A stretch of 32,742 bases of DNA from a candidate division KSB1 bacterium (lineage in GTDB: Bacteria > Zhuqueibacterota > Zhuqueibacteria > Oceanimicrobiales > Oceanimicrobiaceae), in NCBI GenBank assembly GCA_022562085.1, contig JADFPY010000015.1, positions 1 through 32,742 of the forward strand, written 5' to 3'. The notes beneath the pieces were generated by a model, which saw only the letters and a program-made list of their open reading frames with translations, was not told where the DNA came from and made no database searches. The translations under genes were made by a program, and so were the position numbers. Every line of letters starts with the position of its first letter. The first letter of the stretch is position 1. Of this stretch, positions 15,408 to 24,600 are shown one piece after another.

Positions 15408-16658
15408 CTACCACTCCGTCCGGTTCAAGACGATTTTGCCGTTGTTCATGATCAAAAGCGGGTCGTGAATGACGCCGATATTTTCCAAAGGATTACGTTC
15501 GATTACCAATATGTCGGCATCAAAACCGACGGCGATTCTCCCGGTATGATCGTCTACCTTCAGAAGCTCGGCTGCCAAAGATGTGGCTGCTTTGATCGCT
15601 TCATAAGGAGAAAGCCCAACACCCACAAGTTCTACTAACTCCTGTGAAAGCCGCAGTACACTGTTCGGTCCATAGCCGGTGTCCGTTGCAGCGACAATTT
15701 TGACCCCGAGTTTGTGGGCTTCCTCTGCTGTTTCCTTGATGCGGGGCAACATATGGCGCCCGCGAATTTCTAGCAAGGGGTTGTCATAATCCCCGCCTGG
15801 AAGCGTCAGGTCCGAAATCACTGCTATGGTGGGTACCAGAAACGTACCCTTCTCTGCCATAATTTTCAAGGTTTCTTTGCTGAGATAAGTGCCGTGTTCG
15901 ATGCTGCGAACACCCCCGAGAACCGCCGCCCGCCCGCCTTCATCTCCGTGGGCATGAGCTGCAACCGGGATTCCACTTTTTGCGCCCTCTTCCACCAGGG
16001 CTCGCATCTCCTCTTCATTGTAATAAGGTTCCCGCGGGTCAGTTTCAGGGAGGCCAGCGCGGGCGGTTGCATTTGTTTTGATCCAATTAACACCGCCATC
16101 TACCATCGCCTTACCCATTTTTCTAATGGCGTCAGAGCCACGGACCTCGGAGTCCATTAGACCCGCAAGGTCGGGTCTGTCCATAAAAAAAGCATCAGCT
16201 GGCTTTGGTCGAATGTGGTATCCTGCTGCCAGAATCTCCGGGGATTCTATTTTGCCGGCCTGAGCTAACTTTCGAAAGCCAACATCGGCAAAATGTGATA
16301 CCCCCATGCTGCGTGCTGTGGTCACACCTGACAAGAGTGCGCGCTTGGCAGCGTCGAAAGTTCGAATATGAACATGTGCATCGATCAAACCAGGCATGAG
16401 GTATTTACCTTTTAAGTCAATGACCTTTGCACCTTCAATTTTCGTCTCAGCAGTACTAATTTCCTTAATTTTACCATCAGCTATTACGACACTCGCATCT
16501 TTAATCGGCCTACTGGAAACGCCATCAATGACATTCGCATTGGTAAAAATAATAGTCTGACCGTTGGATTGAGAAACAGACTCCGCCGAGAAGATGAGCA
16601 CAACTACTACAAGAATGATAACGGATTGAAGACGTCTTAGATATGCCTGATAAAACAT
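15408..16658 (-). CDS. Secreted amidohydrolase (imidazolonepropionase/prolidase-like)
   Basis: A 416-residue amidohydrolase-superfamily metallohydrolase with an N-terminal signal peptide (hydrophobic 12-24). Metal ligands seen: HVH at 95-97, a lysine at 194 in GVNWIKTNATAR (probable carboxylated bridging lysine), H235 and H237 in AAHAHGDEGG, H255 in SIEHGTYL, and D326 in AATDTGYG. This order matches the prolidase/imidazolonepropionase-like group of dinuclear enzymes, which hydrolyse Xaa-Pro or cyclic amide bonds in the periplasm. AGGAGGGG sits just before the ATG at 16658. The gene lies inside the block of allFGH-like genes, so a cyclic ureide substrate is possible but not demonstrated. Confidence 0.9.
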   Translation of the reverse strand: MFYQAYLRRLQSVIILVVVVLIFSAESVSQSNGQTIIFTNANVIDGVSSRPIKDASVVIADGKIKEISTAETKIEGAKVIDLKGKYLMPGLIDAHVHIRTFDAAKRALLSGVTTARSMGVSHFADVGFRKLAQAGKIESPEILAAGYHIRPKPADAFFMDRPDLAGLMDSEVRGSDAIRKMGKAMVDGGVNWIKTNATARAGLPETDPREPYYNEEEMRALVEEGAKSGIPVAAHAHGDEGGRAAVLGGVRSIEHGTYLSKETLKIMAEKGTFLVPTIAVISDLTLPGGDYDNPLLEIRGRHMLPRIKETAEEAHKLGVKIVAATDTGYGPNSVLRLSQELVELVGVGLSPYEAIKAATSLAAELLKVDDHTGRIAVGFDADILVIERNPLENIGVIHDPLLIMNNGKIVLNRTEW

Positions 16659-16746
16659 GATTCCCCTCCTCAGATTTAGTTTGGAGATATGGTATTGAAA
16701 AGAACTTTGTGCTCCTTGTGTCTCTGTGGTTCAAAATAGACTAAAA

Positions 16747-16986
16747 CTAAATGCCATACTTCTCCGCAAATGCCACCAACGCTTCCTCAAAAATTTTCAT
16801 TGGCGGCCGAACCAGTCCGGCGCCCACCTGGCCAAAACCGCTTTCTTGTGACACTATCGGTATTTTTCTGATCGTTGCGGAGATGAGTGAAACAGTATCA
16901 GCAGAGGTGCCTTCGGATGAGGTTCGCGACCCAGGCGTAACTGAGACCGCTTTGCTTATCTCCGTCATAATCTGACCATTGTACAC
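16747..16986 (-). pseudogene. Remnant of a second DUF1116 (allG-like) gene 3' end
   Basis: A 79-codon reading frame whose last 33 codons encode GQVGAGLVRPPMKIFEEALVAFAEKYGI. This is almost identical to the C-terminus of the full-length DUF1116 protein encoded at 18341-19582 (GQVGAGLVRPPMKIFEEAFVAFAEKYGV). The DNA over about 100 bp is more than 80% identical by eye, with mostly third-position changes. The upstream 45 codons do not resemble the full protein or anything I recognise. It is too short to be a working subunit, so it is read as a relic of a tandem duplication or of a deleted paralog. Confidence 0.75.
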
Positions 16987-17020
16987 AGTCTACAGCCTAA
17001 CAATAGCAGCCCTGCTCATG

Positions 17021-18310
17021 TCACTGAGAAAGAGGCGCTCCGAAAACTTTTTCATACTTCTTGACTCTCAATTGAGATAGTGCGAAATCTCTTGGCGGAC
17101 TATCAATATCATCAAATTCTTTCAGCAAATCGCCATAAACATTCGCCGTCGTGAGCTCGTCGATCGCGGTGAAATATCTGCACATGATTGAGAAAAAGGC
17201 CAGAACTTCACTGATGTGAAACTCATCTCGCTCGGGATAAATGGATTGCAACTCAAACTTGTTATCAAATACTTCAGGTATTTTTTCGGTTTTTTCCTTT
17301 TTAAGCAAGTATTGAGCATAATTACACCTGGCAAACAAGTAATCAGGAAATCTCTGATAAATGTATTCACAAACTTGTTCGGCGGCTTTTTGGTCACCTG
17401 AATTTTCATAAGCCTTGATCAGATAATTGTAATAGATGGGATTGTTAGGAAATTTCTTCATCAGAGTTTTTAATTTGGGAATGGCTTTACGGGCGCTCCC
17501 CGAACTCGCCAGGTAATAAAGCTTTTCGGCTTTGCGCATATCTTCTTCCGGACTGAAGTAGTTTGGCTTTTCTACCGGCTCGAAGGAGATTTTATATTGT
17601 CGTAATTCCAAGGTCTCAGGATTCACATCCGGCCCGCTTTGTTTGCCGAATTTCTGTTCATATAGCGCGTCAATCATTTCAAACGGGTCTTCGGGCAAGG
17701 GTTCCTCATCATCTTCCATTTCATCATCGTATTCGTCAGCAAAACCGACACCGTCCACGTAAACCACATTGTAATTATCAGGACCAACCGTTTTTTCAAG
17801 CTGGGCGATGATATGTTTTGGTTCTTCATCCAGCGTTGTAACCACAGTTGGAACGCCGTCTTCACCAAACTCAATTTTTGCAGCCTTGATATCCACACCG
17901 GGATCTTCCAAAATATATTGTGTGACCGAGAAATCTTTGTGAGGTTGAAATCCGCATTTTTGTGCAAATTCCACCGCTCCATAAATGATAGTATGTGCTA
18001 AAGCGTAATCGCATTTCTTTAAAATGAAATCTTCCCGGAACTGTTCATATTCGCGCTGGGTCATATTAAAACTAAAGAAGGTATCCTTGACGCCAAGGCA
18101 AAGCATATCGACAAGGTAGACGCCGCATGATATGTGGCCGTTCTTATGTATTCTGGCCACAAGAATCTCTGGCATTCTCGAGTCTTCCCAGTCGTCGGAT
18201 ATGAAACATTTGTGAATGGATAGCTGACGAGCCTTTGTCTTGATGTAGGTCTTCGGTGAAAGGGTTATTGCACCGCTTTTTTTCGTTTTTCTTTTCTTCT
18301 TTTTTGACAT
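17021..18310 (-). CDS. Conserved hypothetical protein with TPR-like C-terminal half
   Basis: A 429-residue soluble protein that I cannot assign a function to. It opens with a lysine-rich stretch, MSKKKKRKTKKSG. A globular N-terminal domain (about 20-160) contains KCFISDDWEDSRMPEILVARIHKNGHISCGVYLVDMLCLGVKDTFFSF, a pattern I recall from uncharacterised Bacteroidetes proteins. An acidic linker follows (about 212-235, many D and E). Residues about 265-400 are helical with TPR-like repeats (PKLKTLMKKFPNNPIYYNYLIKAYENSGDQKAAEQVCEYIYQRFP). There is no signal peptide or membrane segment. It sits between the intact DUF1116 gene and its broken copy, on the same strand, which may mean it arrived during the duplication. 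Confidence 0.75.
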   Translation of the reverse strand: MSKKKKRKTKKSGAITLSPKTYIKTKARQLSIHKCFISDDWEDSRMPEILVARIHKNGHISCGVYLVDMLCLGVKDTFFSFNMTQREYEQFREDFILKKCDYALAHTIIYGAVEFAQKCGFQPHKDFSVTQYILEDPGVDIKAAKIEFGEDGVPTVVTTLDEEPKHIIAQLEKTVGPDNYNVVYVDGVGFADEYDDEMEDDEEPLPEDPFEMIDALYEQKFGKQSGPDVNPETLELRQYKISFEPVEKPNYFSPEEDMRKAEKLYYLASSGSARKAIPKLKTLMKKFPNNPIYYNYLIKAYENSGDQKAAEQVCEYIYQRFPDYLFARCNYAQYLLKKEKTEKIPEVFDNKFELQSIYPERDEFHISEVLAFFSIMCRYFTAIDELTTANVYGDLLKEFDDIDSPPRDFALSQLRVKKYEKVFGAPLSQ

Positions 18311-18340
18311 GATTCCAATATTTTTGAATTAGAGTAATAA

Positions 18341-19582
18341 TTAAACTCCATACTTTTCCGCAAAAGCCACAAACGCCTCCTCAAAAATTTTCATCGGTGG
18401 ACGAACGAGTCCCGCGCCGACCTGGCCAATGCCGGCCTTCTTGTGAGCAATGCCGGTGTTTACGCGCGGAGTGATACCAGTTTCAATGACTTTTTGGAGA
18501 TCGATACCAGTGGGCGTGCCCCTAAAATCAAATGGTGGAATGGTAAAATATTTGTGTTCCGCAAAAGTAATCTCATACATTTCCAGACTGGCGTTCAAGG
18601 CATCTTTGGGTGTGCCGCTAACAAAAGTCACAATGGCAGGGGCTCCTGCCATAGCGAAGCCACCAATGCCGGCGGTTTCGGTAATGGTACTGTCTCCAAT
18701 GTCCGGGTTGGCATCGCTCTCCTTGTAGCCGGGGAAATAAAGTCCTTTGGGAATCTGTGCGGGCGCAGTAAACCACTGCTCTCCCATGCCGCTGACCCGA
18801 ATGCCAAAGTCGGTACCGTTTCGGGCCATGGTCGTGACAATGGTACTGCCTTCAATGCCGTGTGCGGCATCCGCCATCGCTTTGCAGGCTGCCATTACTG
18901 GATTAAGGACGCTTAGCGCATTGTCGCCAATGGCTTGGAGCACTTCGGAGGTCACCTTGCTGTCCTGGCTCACTTTGGCGATATTCGGAGCGAGTGCTTT
19001 CAGGAATAAAATCGAACCGGCTTTATTTCGGTTGTGCCCTTCATCCCCCATATGAAGGGCTTCAGACAGCAAGGCCTTGATGTCGATGCCGCCACTGGCT
19101 TCAATTGCACCCTTCAGAATCGGCGCCATCACATCTTCCATCCAGCGCAGCCGTTTCTGTACTTCTTCTCCGAAGGCACCGTAGCGCAAAACCTTGCCAT
19201 ACCCCTCGTTTAGATTTGAGAAGGCCTTATTGCCGTGGGTTTCATTTTCAATAATGTAAACCGACATCGACGCTGATGTTACTCCCGCCATCGGTCCAAC
19301 GGCCTGATGATGGTGGCAAGGCTCGAGTTCAATTTCACCACTTTCGACCAGAGCCTTAGCTTCGGTTTCATTCTTTGCCTTGCCTTCGAAAATAAGGGCG
19401 CCGGTAATGGCACCGCGCATCGGACCTGAGGCGCGTTCCCAGGTAATCGGCGGTCCGGCGTGCAATAACAGGTTATCACGCATACCAGGAATAACATTTA
19501 TAGCTTTAGCCAATCCGGTAAGCATAGCGCGGGCTTCTATCATTTTCTGAGTTGCTTCTTGATTGGCTTTATCTATGTCCAT
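18341..19582 (-). CDS. allG: DUF1116 protein, AllG-like oxamate carbamoyltransferase subunit
   Basis: A 413-residue DUF1116 protein (YlbE family). Typical segments are LLHAGPPITWERASGPMRGA near residues 40-60, CHHHQAVGPMAGVTSASMSVY, the EALHMGDEGHNRNKAGS block, and VSGMGEQWFTAPAQIPKGLYFPGY followed by GDSTITETAGIGGFAMAGAPAI. In E. coli YlbE is AllG, a subunit of oxamate carbamoyltransferase with AllF and AllH. ATG 19582 is chosen because GGAG lies 9 nt before it; a GTG at 19609 is possible but has no site. The fdrA/allF stop is 43 bp upstream, so the two are co-transcribed. The C-terminal stretch is repeated in a broken copy 1.6 kb downstream. Confidence 0.9.
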   Translation of the reverse strand: MDIDKANQEATQKMIEARAMLTGLAKAINVIPGMRDNLLLHAGPPITWERASGPMRGAITGALIFEGKAKNETEAKALVESGEIELEPCHHHQAVGPMAGVTSASMSVYIIENETHGNKAFSNLNEGYGKVLRYGAFGEEVQKRLRWMEDVMAPILKGAIEASGGIDIKALLSEALHMGDEGHNRNKAGSILFLKALAPNIAKVSQDSKVTSEVLQAIGDNALSVLNPVMAACKAMADAAHGIEGSTIVTTMARNGTDFGIRVSGMGEQWFTAPAQIPKGLYFPGYKESDANPDIGDSTITETAGIGGFAMAGAPAIVTFVSGTPKDALNASLEMYEITFAEHKYFTIPPFDFRGTPTGIDLQKVIETGITPRVNTGIAHKKAGIGQVGAGLVRPPMKIFEEAFVAFAEKYGV

Positions 19583-19625
19583 ACTGTTATTCTCCAATTG
19601 GTTTACCACTTCATGTCCTTCGTGG

Positions 19626-21338
19626 TTATGATTTTTTCATGCGTTCTAAAATCGATATGAGCTTTTCATTGCCGCCAGCGGGCGGGCGCCAGTCGACATG
19701 AATAACGGTCGCACCCTGTTCCCGCAGACTTTCGCTAAACGACTCCAGCCCGACGTTGATAGCTTGCAGGGGCTGCTGCAAAACCTTTAGATCCACTGCA
19801 GTCAATTCAGTTGCTTTTTCCTGAGATTGCAAACGCTGACCCACGTAGAGTGCTGCTTCTCTTGAGCTTGTCTCAACGCGCGCCCCGGCAGTTTTGAATT
19901 TTTTAATTTGTGCTTTCAAATCCTGGGGGTCTTCATCTGTGCCAATAACTGTGACAATGACTTCCAGATTGCGTCCGTTTTTTTGGGCTGAGGAAATAGC
20001 ATTCGAAATGGCTGGGGCGAGCTCGCTAGCGGGATCCGGATGAGCACCGTATCCGAGAACTACATCTAAGAGGATGATGGCAACTTCAGGATCACTGGCT
20101 TCTTTGGCCAAACGTTGCAGCCGTAAAGTATTGTCCAGCATGGGATGCGGACGGCCCACGGTAAACTCATCCTCACCGAGATCGAGAATGGTATGCTTTT
20201 GACTTACCAGGGGGTTGGCGAGTGCCTGCTCCTTTTTTAGCGGAATATTTGAATAGAGATTTGGCAGATAGTCCTGCAAAATCAGCAGGGTCTCATAAGC
20301 CAGTGTTCCTCCTGAAAAAAGCCCGCGCAAATATTTTTGACCGGACTGAGACATATCCCCTGCTGAAGTTTCACGAGGAGAGGTAGCCGGCGTATCCACC
20401 AGTTTAACGGCAAGTTCGGCGGCTGCGTCCAGGGAACTTGCGAAATGGAGATTCGTATTCTTTTCCAATTGCATTGCCGAATGGCCAAGGAAATTGATAA
20501 CGACATGCTTTCTAGCCTCGCGAGCTCTTTGCAATAACCGCGAGACAACTTTGGAGTCTGCCGGCTTTGAAATGAGAACCATAACTTGCGTTTTTGAATC
20601 GCGCCTGAGTAAATCCAGAGCCTGAAGTGCGGTAATGCCTCCCACCGAAGTAGAAAGATCGCGCCCGCCGGTGCCGATGGCATGCGTGATGCCGCTGCCC
20701 AATTGATGAATTCGTGCCGTTACTTGCTGAAGGCCGGTTCCCGAAGCGCCGACAAGGCCAATAGGCCCGCGACGTACTTTGTTTGCAAAACCCAGTCCGA
20801 CTTCGTTGATAATCGCAGTCCCGCAATCAGGGCCCATTACCAGTAACCCTTTTTCAGATGCATCCTTTTTCAAAGCGACTTCATCTTCCAGAGAAACGTT
20901 GTCGCTGTAAAGGAAGATATTTTTGCCGTGACGCAGTCCTTCTCTGGCAACGCTTGCCGCATAATTTCCTGGCACCGAAACCAAAACCCATTGTGCTTCG
21001 GGAAGCATTTTTACAGCAGCTTCAAGACTTTTGGGCAGATAATCCTGTTCATCATGGGAGCGTCGACGGGAAAGCAGGGTGTCTACCTTTCCCAAAGCTG
21101 TTACTGTGGCAGCTTTATTGTCACCCTGAATACTAATAATCAAATCTGTACCTGAGCACTCTTGAGCTTCTGCACTTAAAAGACCCTGCTCCTTAAGCAG
21201 CTCTTTGTTGGCATTTGTGGCCAGCATAACGCCTGCGTTGCTAATACCGGGAAGATTCATCAACTCTGCTTGTAATTGCATCAGAGTTATGGAGTCGTAG
21301 TAAGTCCCTCTGCGAATTTCGATTTTCGTGGCAGCCAT
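19626..21338 (-). CDS. allF: FdrA/AllF-like oxamate carbamoyltransferase subunit
   Basis: A 570-residue FdrA-family protein, related in fold to succinyl-CoA ligase alpha and beta chains. It begins MAATKIEIRRGTYYDSITLMQLQAEL and includes ATNANKELLKEQGLL, the nucleotide/CoA-binding-like segment VMGPDCGTAIINEVGLGFANKV...GPIGLVGASGTGLQQVT, and GTGGRDLSTSVGGITALQALDLL. The C-terminal half has the second ligase-like domain. In E. coli FdrA is AllF, which with AllG and AllH makes oxamate carbamoyltransferase. ATG 21338 is chosen over an upstream TTG at 21356 because it matches the family N-terminus. It is the first gene of the - strand block; the promoter must lie in 21339-21460, where a worn palindrome is found. 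Confidence 0.9.
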   Translation of the reverse strand: MAATKIEIRRGTYYDSITLMQLQAELMNLPGISNAGVMLATNANKELLKEQGLLSAEAQECSGTDLIISIQGDNKAATVTALGKVDTLLSRRRSHDEQDYLPKSLEAAVKMLPEAQWVLVSVPGNYAASVAREGLRHGKNIFLYSDNVSLEDEVALKKDASEKGLLVMGPDCGTAIINEVGLGFANKVRRGPIGLVGASGTGLQQVTARIHQLGSGITHAIGTGGRDLSTSVGGITALQALDLLRRDSKTQVMVLISKPADSKVVSRLLQRAREARKHVVINFLGHSAMQLEKNTNLHFASSLDAAAELAVKLVDTPATSPRETSAGDMSQSGQKYLRGLFSGGTLAYETLLILQDYLPNLYSNIPLKKEQALANPLVSQKHTILDLGEDEFTVGRPHPMLDNTLRLQRLAKEASDPEVAIILLDVVLGYGAHPDPASELAPAISNAISSAQKNGRNLEVIVTVIGTDEDPQDLKAQIKKFKTAGARVETSSREAALYVGQRLQSQEKATELTAVDLKVLQQPLQAINVGLESFSESLREQGATVIHVDWRPPAGGNEKLISILERMKKS

Positions 21339-21457
21339 TGTGTTTCCAAGAGACAAATTAACAAATAAAAATGCAAAATGATTTTGAATTTTGCAAGCAA
21401 ATAGATTGAGGATCGAACTAGTGCAACGTTCTGTAAATAGCGTAGCATTGAGGAGAG

Positions 21458-21568
21458 AAGTGTTCAGGTGTTTGGGTGTTTAAGGTGTTAAGGGATTCAA
21501 GTATCTAAAATAAAATAACTTAGGAAGAAAAGTCTTTAACACTCTTACACTTCTAACACCCAAACACA
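21458..21568. repeat. Imperfect long inverted repeat built of GTGTT units
   Basis: GTGTTTGGGTGTT at 21468-21480 is perfectly complementary to AACACCCAAACAC at 21555-21567. Inside, GTGTTAA at 21485-21491 matches TTAACAC at 21536-21542, giving arms of roughly 35 nt with mismatches around a loop of about 40 nt. The divergent gap 21339-21668 between allF and the sorted secreted protein contains this repeat and otherwise no gene that I can see. It may be a MITE-like remnant. Confidence 0.6.
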
Positions 21569-21668
21569 TCATACCGACCCATTGCAATGTTATTTCGAAA
21601 ACGATTCACTCGTTAGACGGATTTATATTTACATTGATTGCCAGATGAAATTAGTGGTGAGGATTTCA

Positions 21669-24600
21669 ATGAAAAAAATGACTACGTTGTTTTACGTACT
21701 CCTGTTTAGTGTTTCCGCAACTTTTGTCGGGGCACAAACAAAGCCGGTATTGACTCAAATCAATTTCCTTGTTTCTTCCGGCGATACAGTTACTGAAACG
21801 AGTAATGGCCGTGTTACAGTAGAATTGCAATTTGACATCCAGATCCCGATGAATGAAACGGTTTCTCCTACCGTAAAATTCGGTCTTGACCAAAGTTTCC
21901 CTCTGCCTTTGCTCACGGGTAGTTCTGTTTGGTCCCCGGGGAATATTTGGCACGGAGATTTTATAGTCTCCAATTTAAACCCCTCTACGGCGGATGGCGA
22001 ATATATTTTTCAAGTTTTCGATGCTGAGAGTGTCTTTGGAGTCAAGATGGATACAACTTTAAGCACAGATCCAGGCCTGAATAAAACTTTGTTCATTTGC
22101 CGTAGCGGTGAACTTCTGTTGGATACGACTACCGTAGATTTTGGCACTGTTACTCTTGGCCCTCCTCTTGGCCCTCCGACTATGACTGTGACCATCAATA
22201 ATCAAAGCTGTGCCGAACTCAATGTCTCGGGTATCAGCGTGCCCTCACCATTTCGATTGGTAAATCCAATCGGCTCGTTTCCTCCAATACCTGGAAACGG
22301 GAGCAGATTAGTCACTGTTGAGTTTAATCCGACGCAACGAACTTCTTATTCAAAAAATATGACGATCATAAGCGACGATCGCTTTCAGACTTCGCGCAGG
22401 GACACGGTTCAATTGTTCGGTTCGGGGAAAGGCCCGAGAATTGAGGTATCTTCTAACTCGGTTGACTCGCTTGACTCGCTGCCCTTTGGCAAAGTTGAAG
22501 TCGGATCTGATAGTACCCTTTCTTTCTTAGTTAGTAATCCCAAAGCCGCTAATGCCAGTCTTGGTGACACTTTAAATGTATCAAATATTTTTACAAATAG
22601 CGGAGTCTTTACGGTTTCAGCAACAGAGCTTACCATTCCACCGGATTCCACAAAAAATGTCGATGTGACCTTTACGCCGGCAGACCGGGTTTTCTATAAT
22701 GCACTTATGCAAATTTTTAGTGATGATGGCATAACGCCAATCCGGACAGTTTCCTTGTCTGGTCATGCCAGCGATGAAGCAGCTCCGCCAGCGATTACAG
22801 GTTTATCCGTTAATTTTGACATTGGAAGACTGATCAGTGCCGGCAGCCTGGGCCTTTGCTGGGATCCTGTGACTGATCCAAGCGGCATCGCGGCCGTTTG
22901 GTACTATTTTTCAAGAACGCCTACCACGCAATCAGCAAGACCTGACACAGGTCGGACCGCAAACAGCGTCGGCGGAAGGATTGTTTTGCTGCCCAATGCC
23001 AGTTGCGTCAGTTTACCGCTTTTGAATCGAATTACCTCCGGACAATGGTATTGCTATGTTTGGCTTGAGGACGGCATCGGAAACAGCAGTTGGGCGAATA
23101 GAGCTGAAGATTTTTTTTACTATGATATCAACCCGCCGGGAATCCCCACCATCGCAAGCCGGTCCATCCCTGAGCTTCAGTGGTTTAGTGCAAATCATGC
23201 TTTTAGATTGACTCTGAATATTCCAGTTGATGAATCGAGAAATAGCAGGGATGCAGTTGAGGTATTCTGGAAATATCAGGATCCACCTAGTTCTTCGACA
23301 GATTTTGATGGCAGCCATGAATTTAACCCGCCCAGCGGGGAAACGGAATTGTTTACAGTCCCGTTCAATTCAGAGCAACTTTGTGGTGACGATTCACTTT
23401 ATTTCTGGCTGGCAGATTCAGCTGGAAATGTCGATGCGAACAATTATGCATTGACGCGTTATAGATTTGACATGTGCCCGCCCAATATCACCCGGATTCT
23501 CCCCGATGCCCAGAATATCGCCAATCTGGGACAGGCATTCATCGATACTGTGACCATAACCGACCACGTCAGCATTGACACTTCGAGCATCCGGCTGCAT
23601 TATCGCTTTGGCGGCGCTGAGTCGGAAGAGCCTTCAAGAAGACTAACTCGAATTTCCGGAACCGATACTTATATTCTCGATATTCCGGATGCAGGCGTTA
23701 CCAAACGCGGCGTCGAATACCAGGTTGTTGCCACCGACGATCTCGGTAATATGGCAGCCGGACCCATTTCATCACTGTGTGATTCCGATTCCCTCTGGTT
23801 TCCGGTTCGCACTCGTTTGGAGGGTGAAGGTGATTTTCGAATTGACATCGACGGCGGCCCTGTGCCTTTAGTTGCCGGAGATACTACAAATTCCTATCAG
23901 TTGTTTTCAGTGCCATACGACCTGGACAACGGCCAGGTCATGCAGGTTTTGGCGGACGATTTGGGGGCATACGATGATACGATGTGGCGGTTTTTTGACT
24001 TCAAGAATGATGGTTCGATTTCCGGCTGTCCTGAGAATCCGGAACTTTGTTTCGTTGAAGCGGAGACGGCCAGAGATTTTACTCCGGGTCGGTCCTACTT
24101 TATTATCACACGTCAGGAAAATGTTATTGTCGATGGTGGGCCAGGTCAAACCAGGCGCACGGTTTGTAATGATACCGTTCAAGTTTACGAAGGTTGGAAT
24201 CTGATTGCGACGCCTTTCAATTTCCCAGTGCATAAAGAATCGTTATCCCTTATTAATTCCAATTCAATTGTATCACTGCGGTCCTATGCCGGCGGCTGGA
24301 ATATTACAGATGTTATGGAAACCTGGAAAGGATATGCCCTTTTTGTCACCAGCGATAGCGGCAAGGATGATATGTATCTTGTTGTCCGCCCCAGGGCTGC
24401 CCCGGGAACAGTTTCAAAAGTAACCGCCGATCTTGGTTTTGGACCGGGAGACTGGGCTGTGCAAATATCCGGGCGGGTCGGCCAAATACATGATTTGGAA
24501 AACTGGGCCGGCGTTTTACAAAATGCTCAGCCGGGGTTTGATAATTTCGAATTAGCAGAACCACCCGTGATTGGCCAATTCTTAAAAGTCTCATTTGCGC

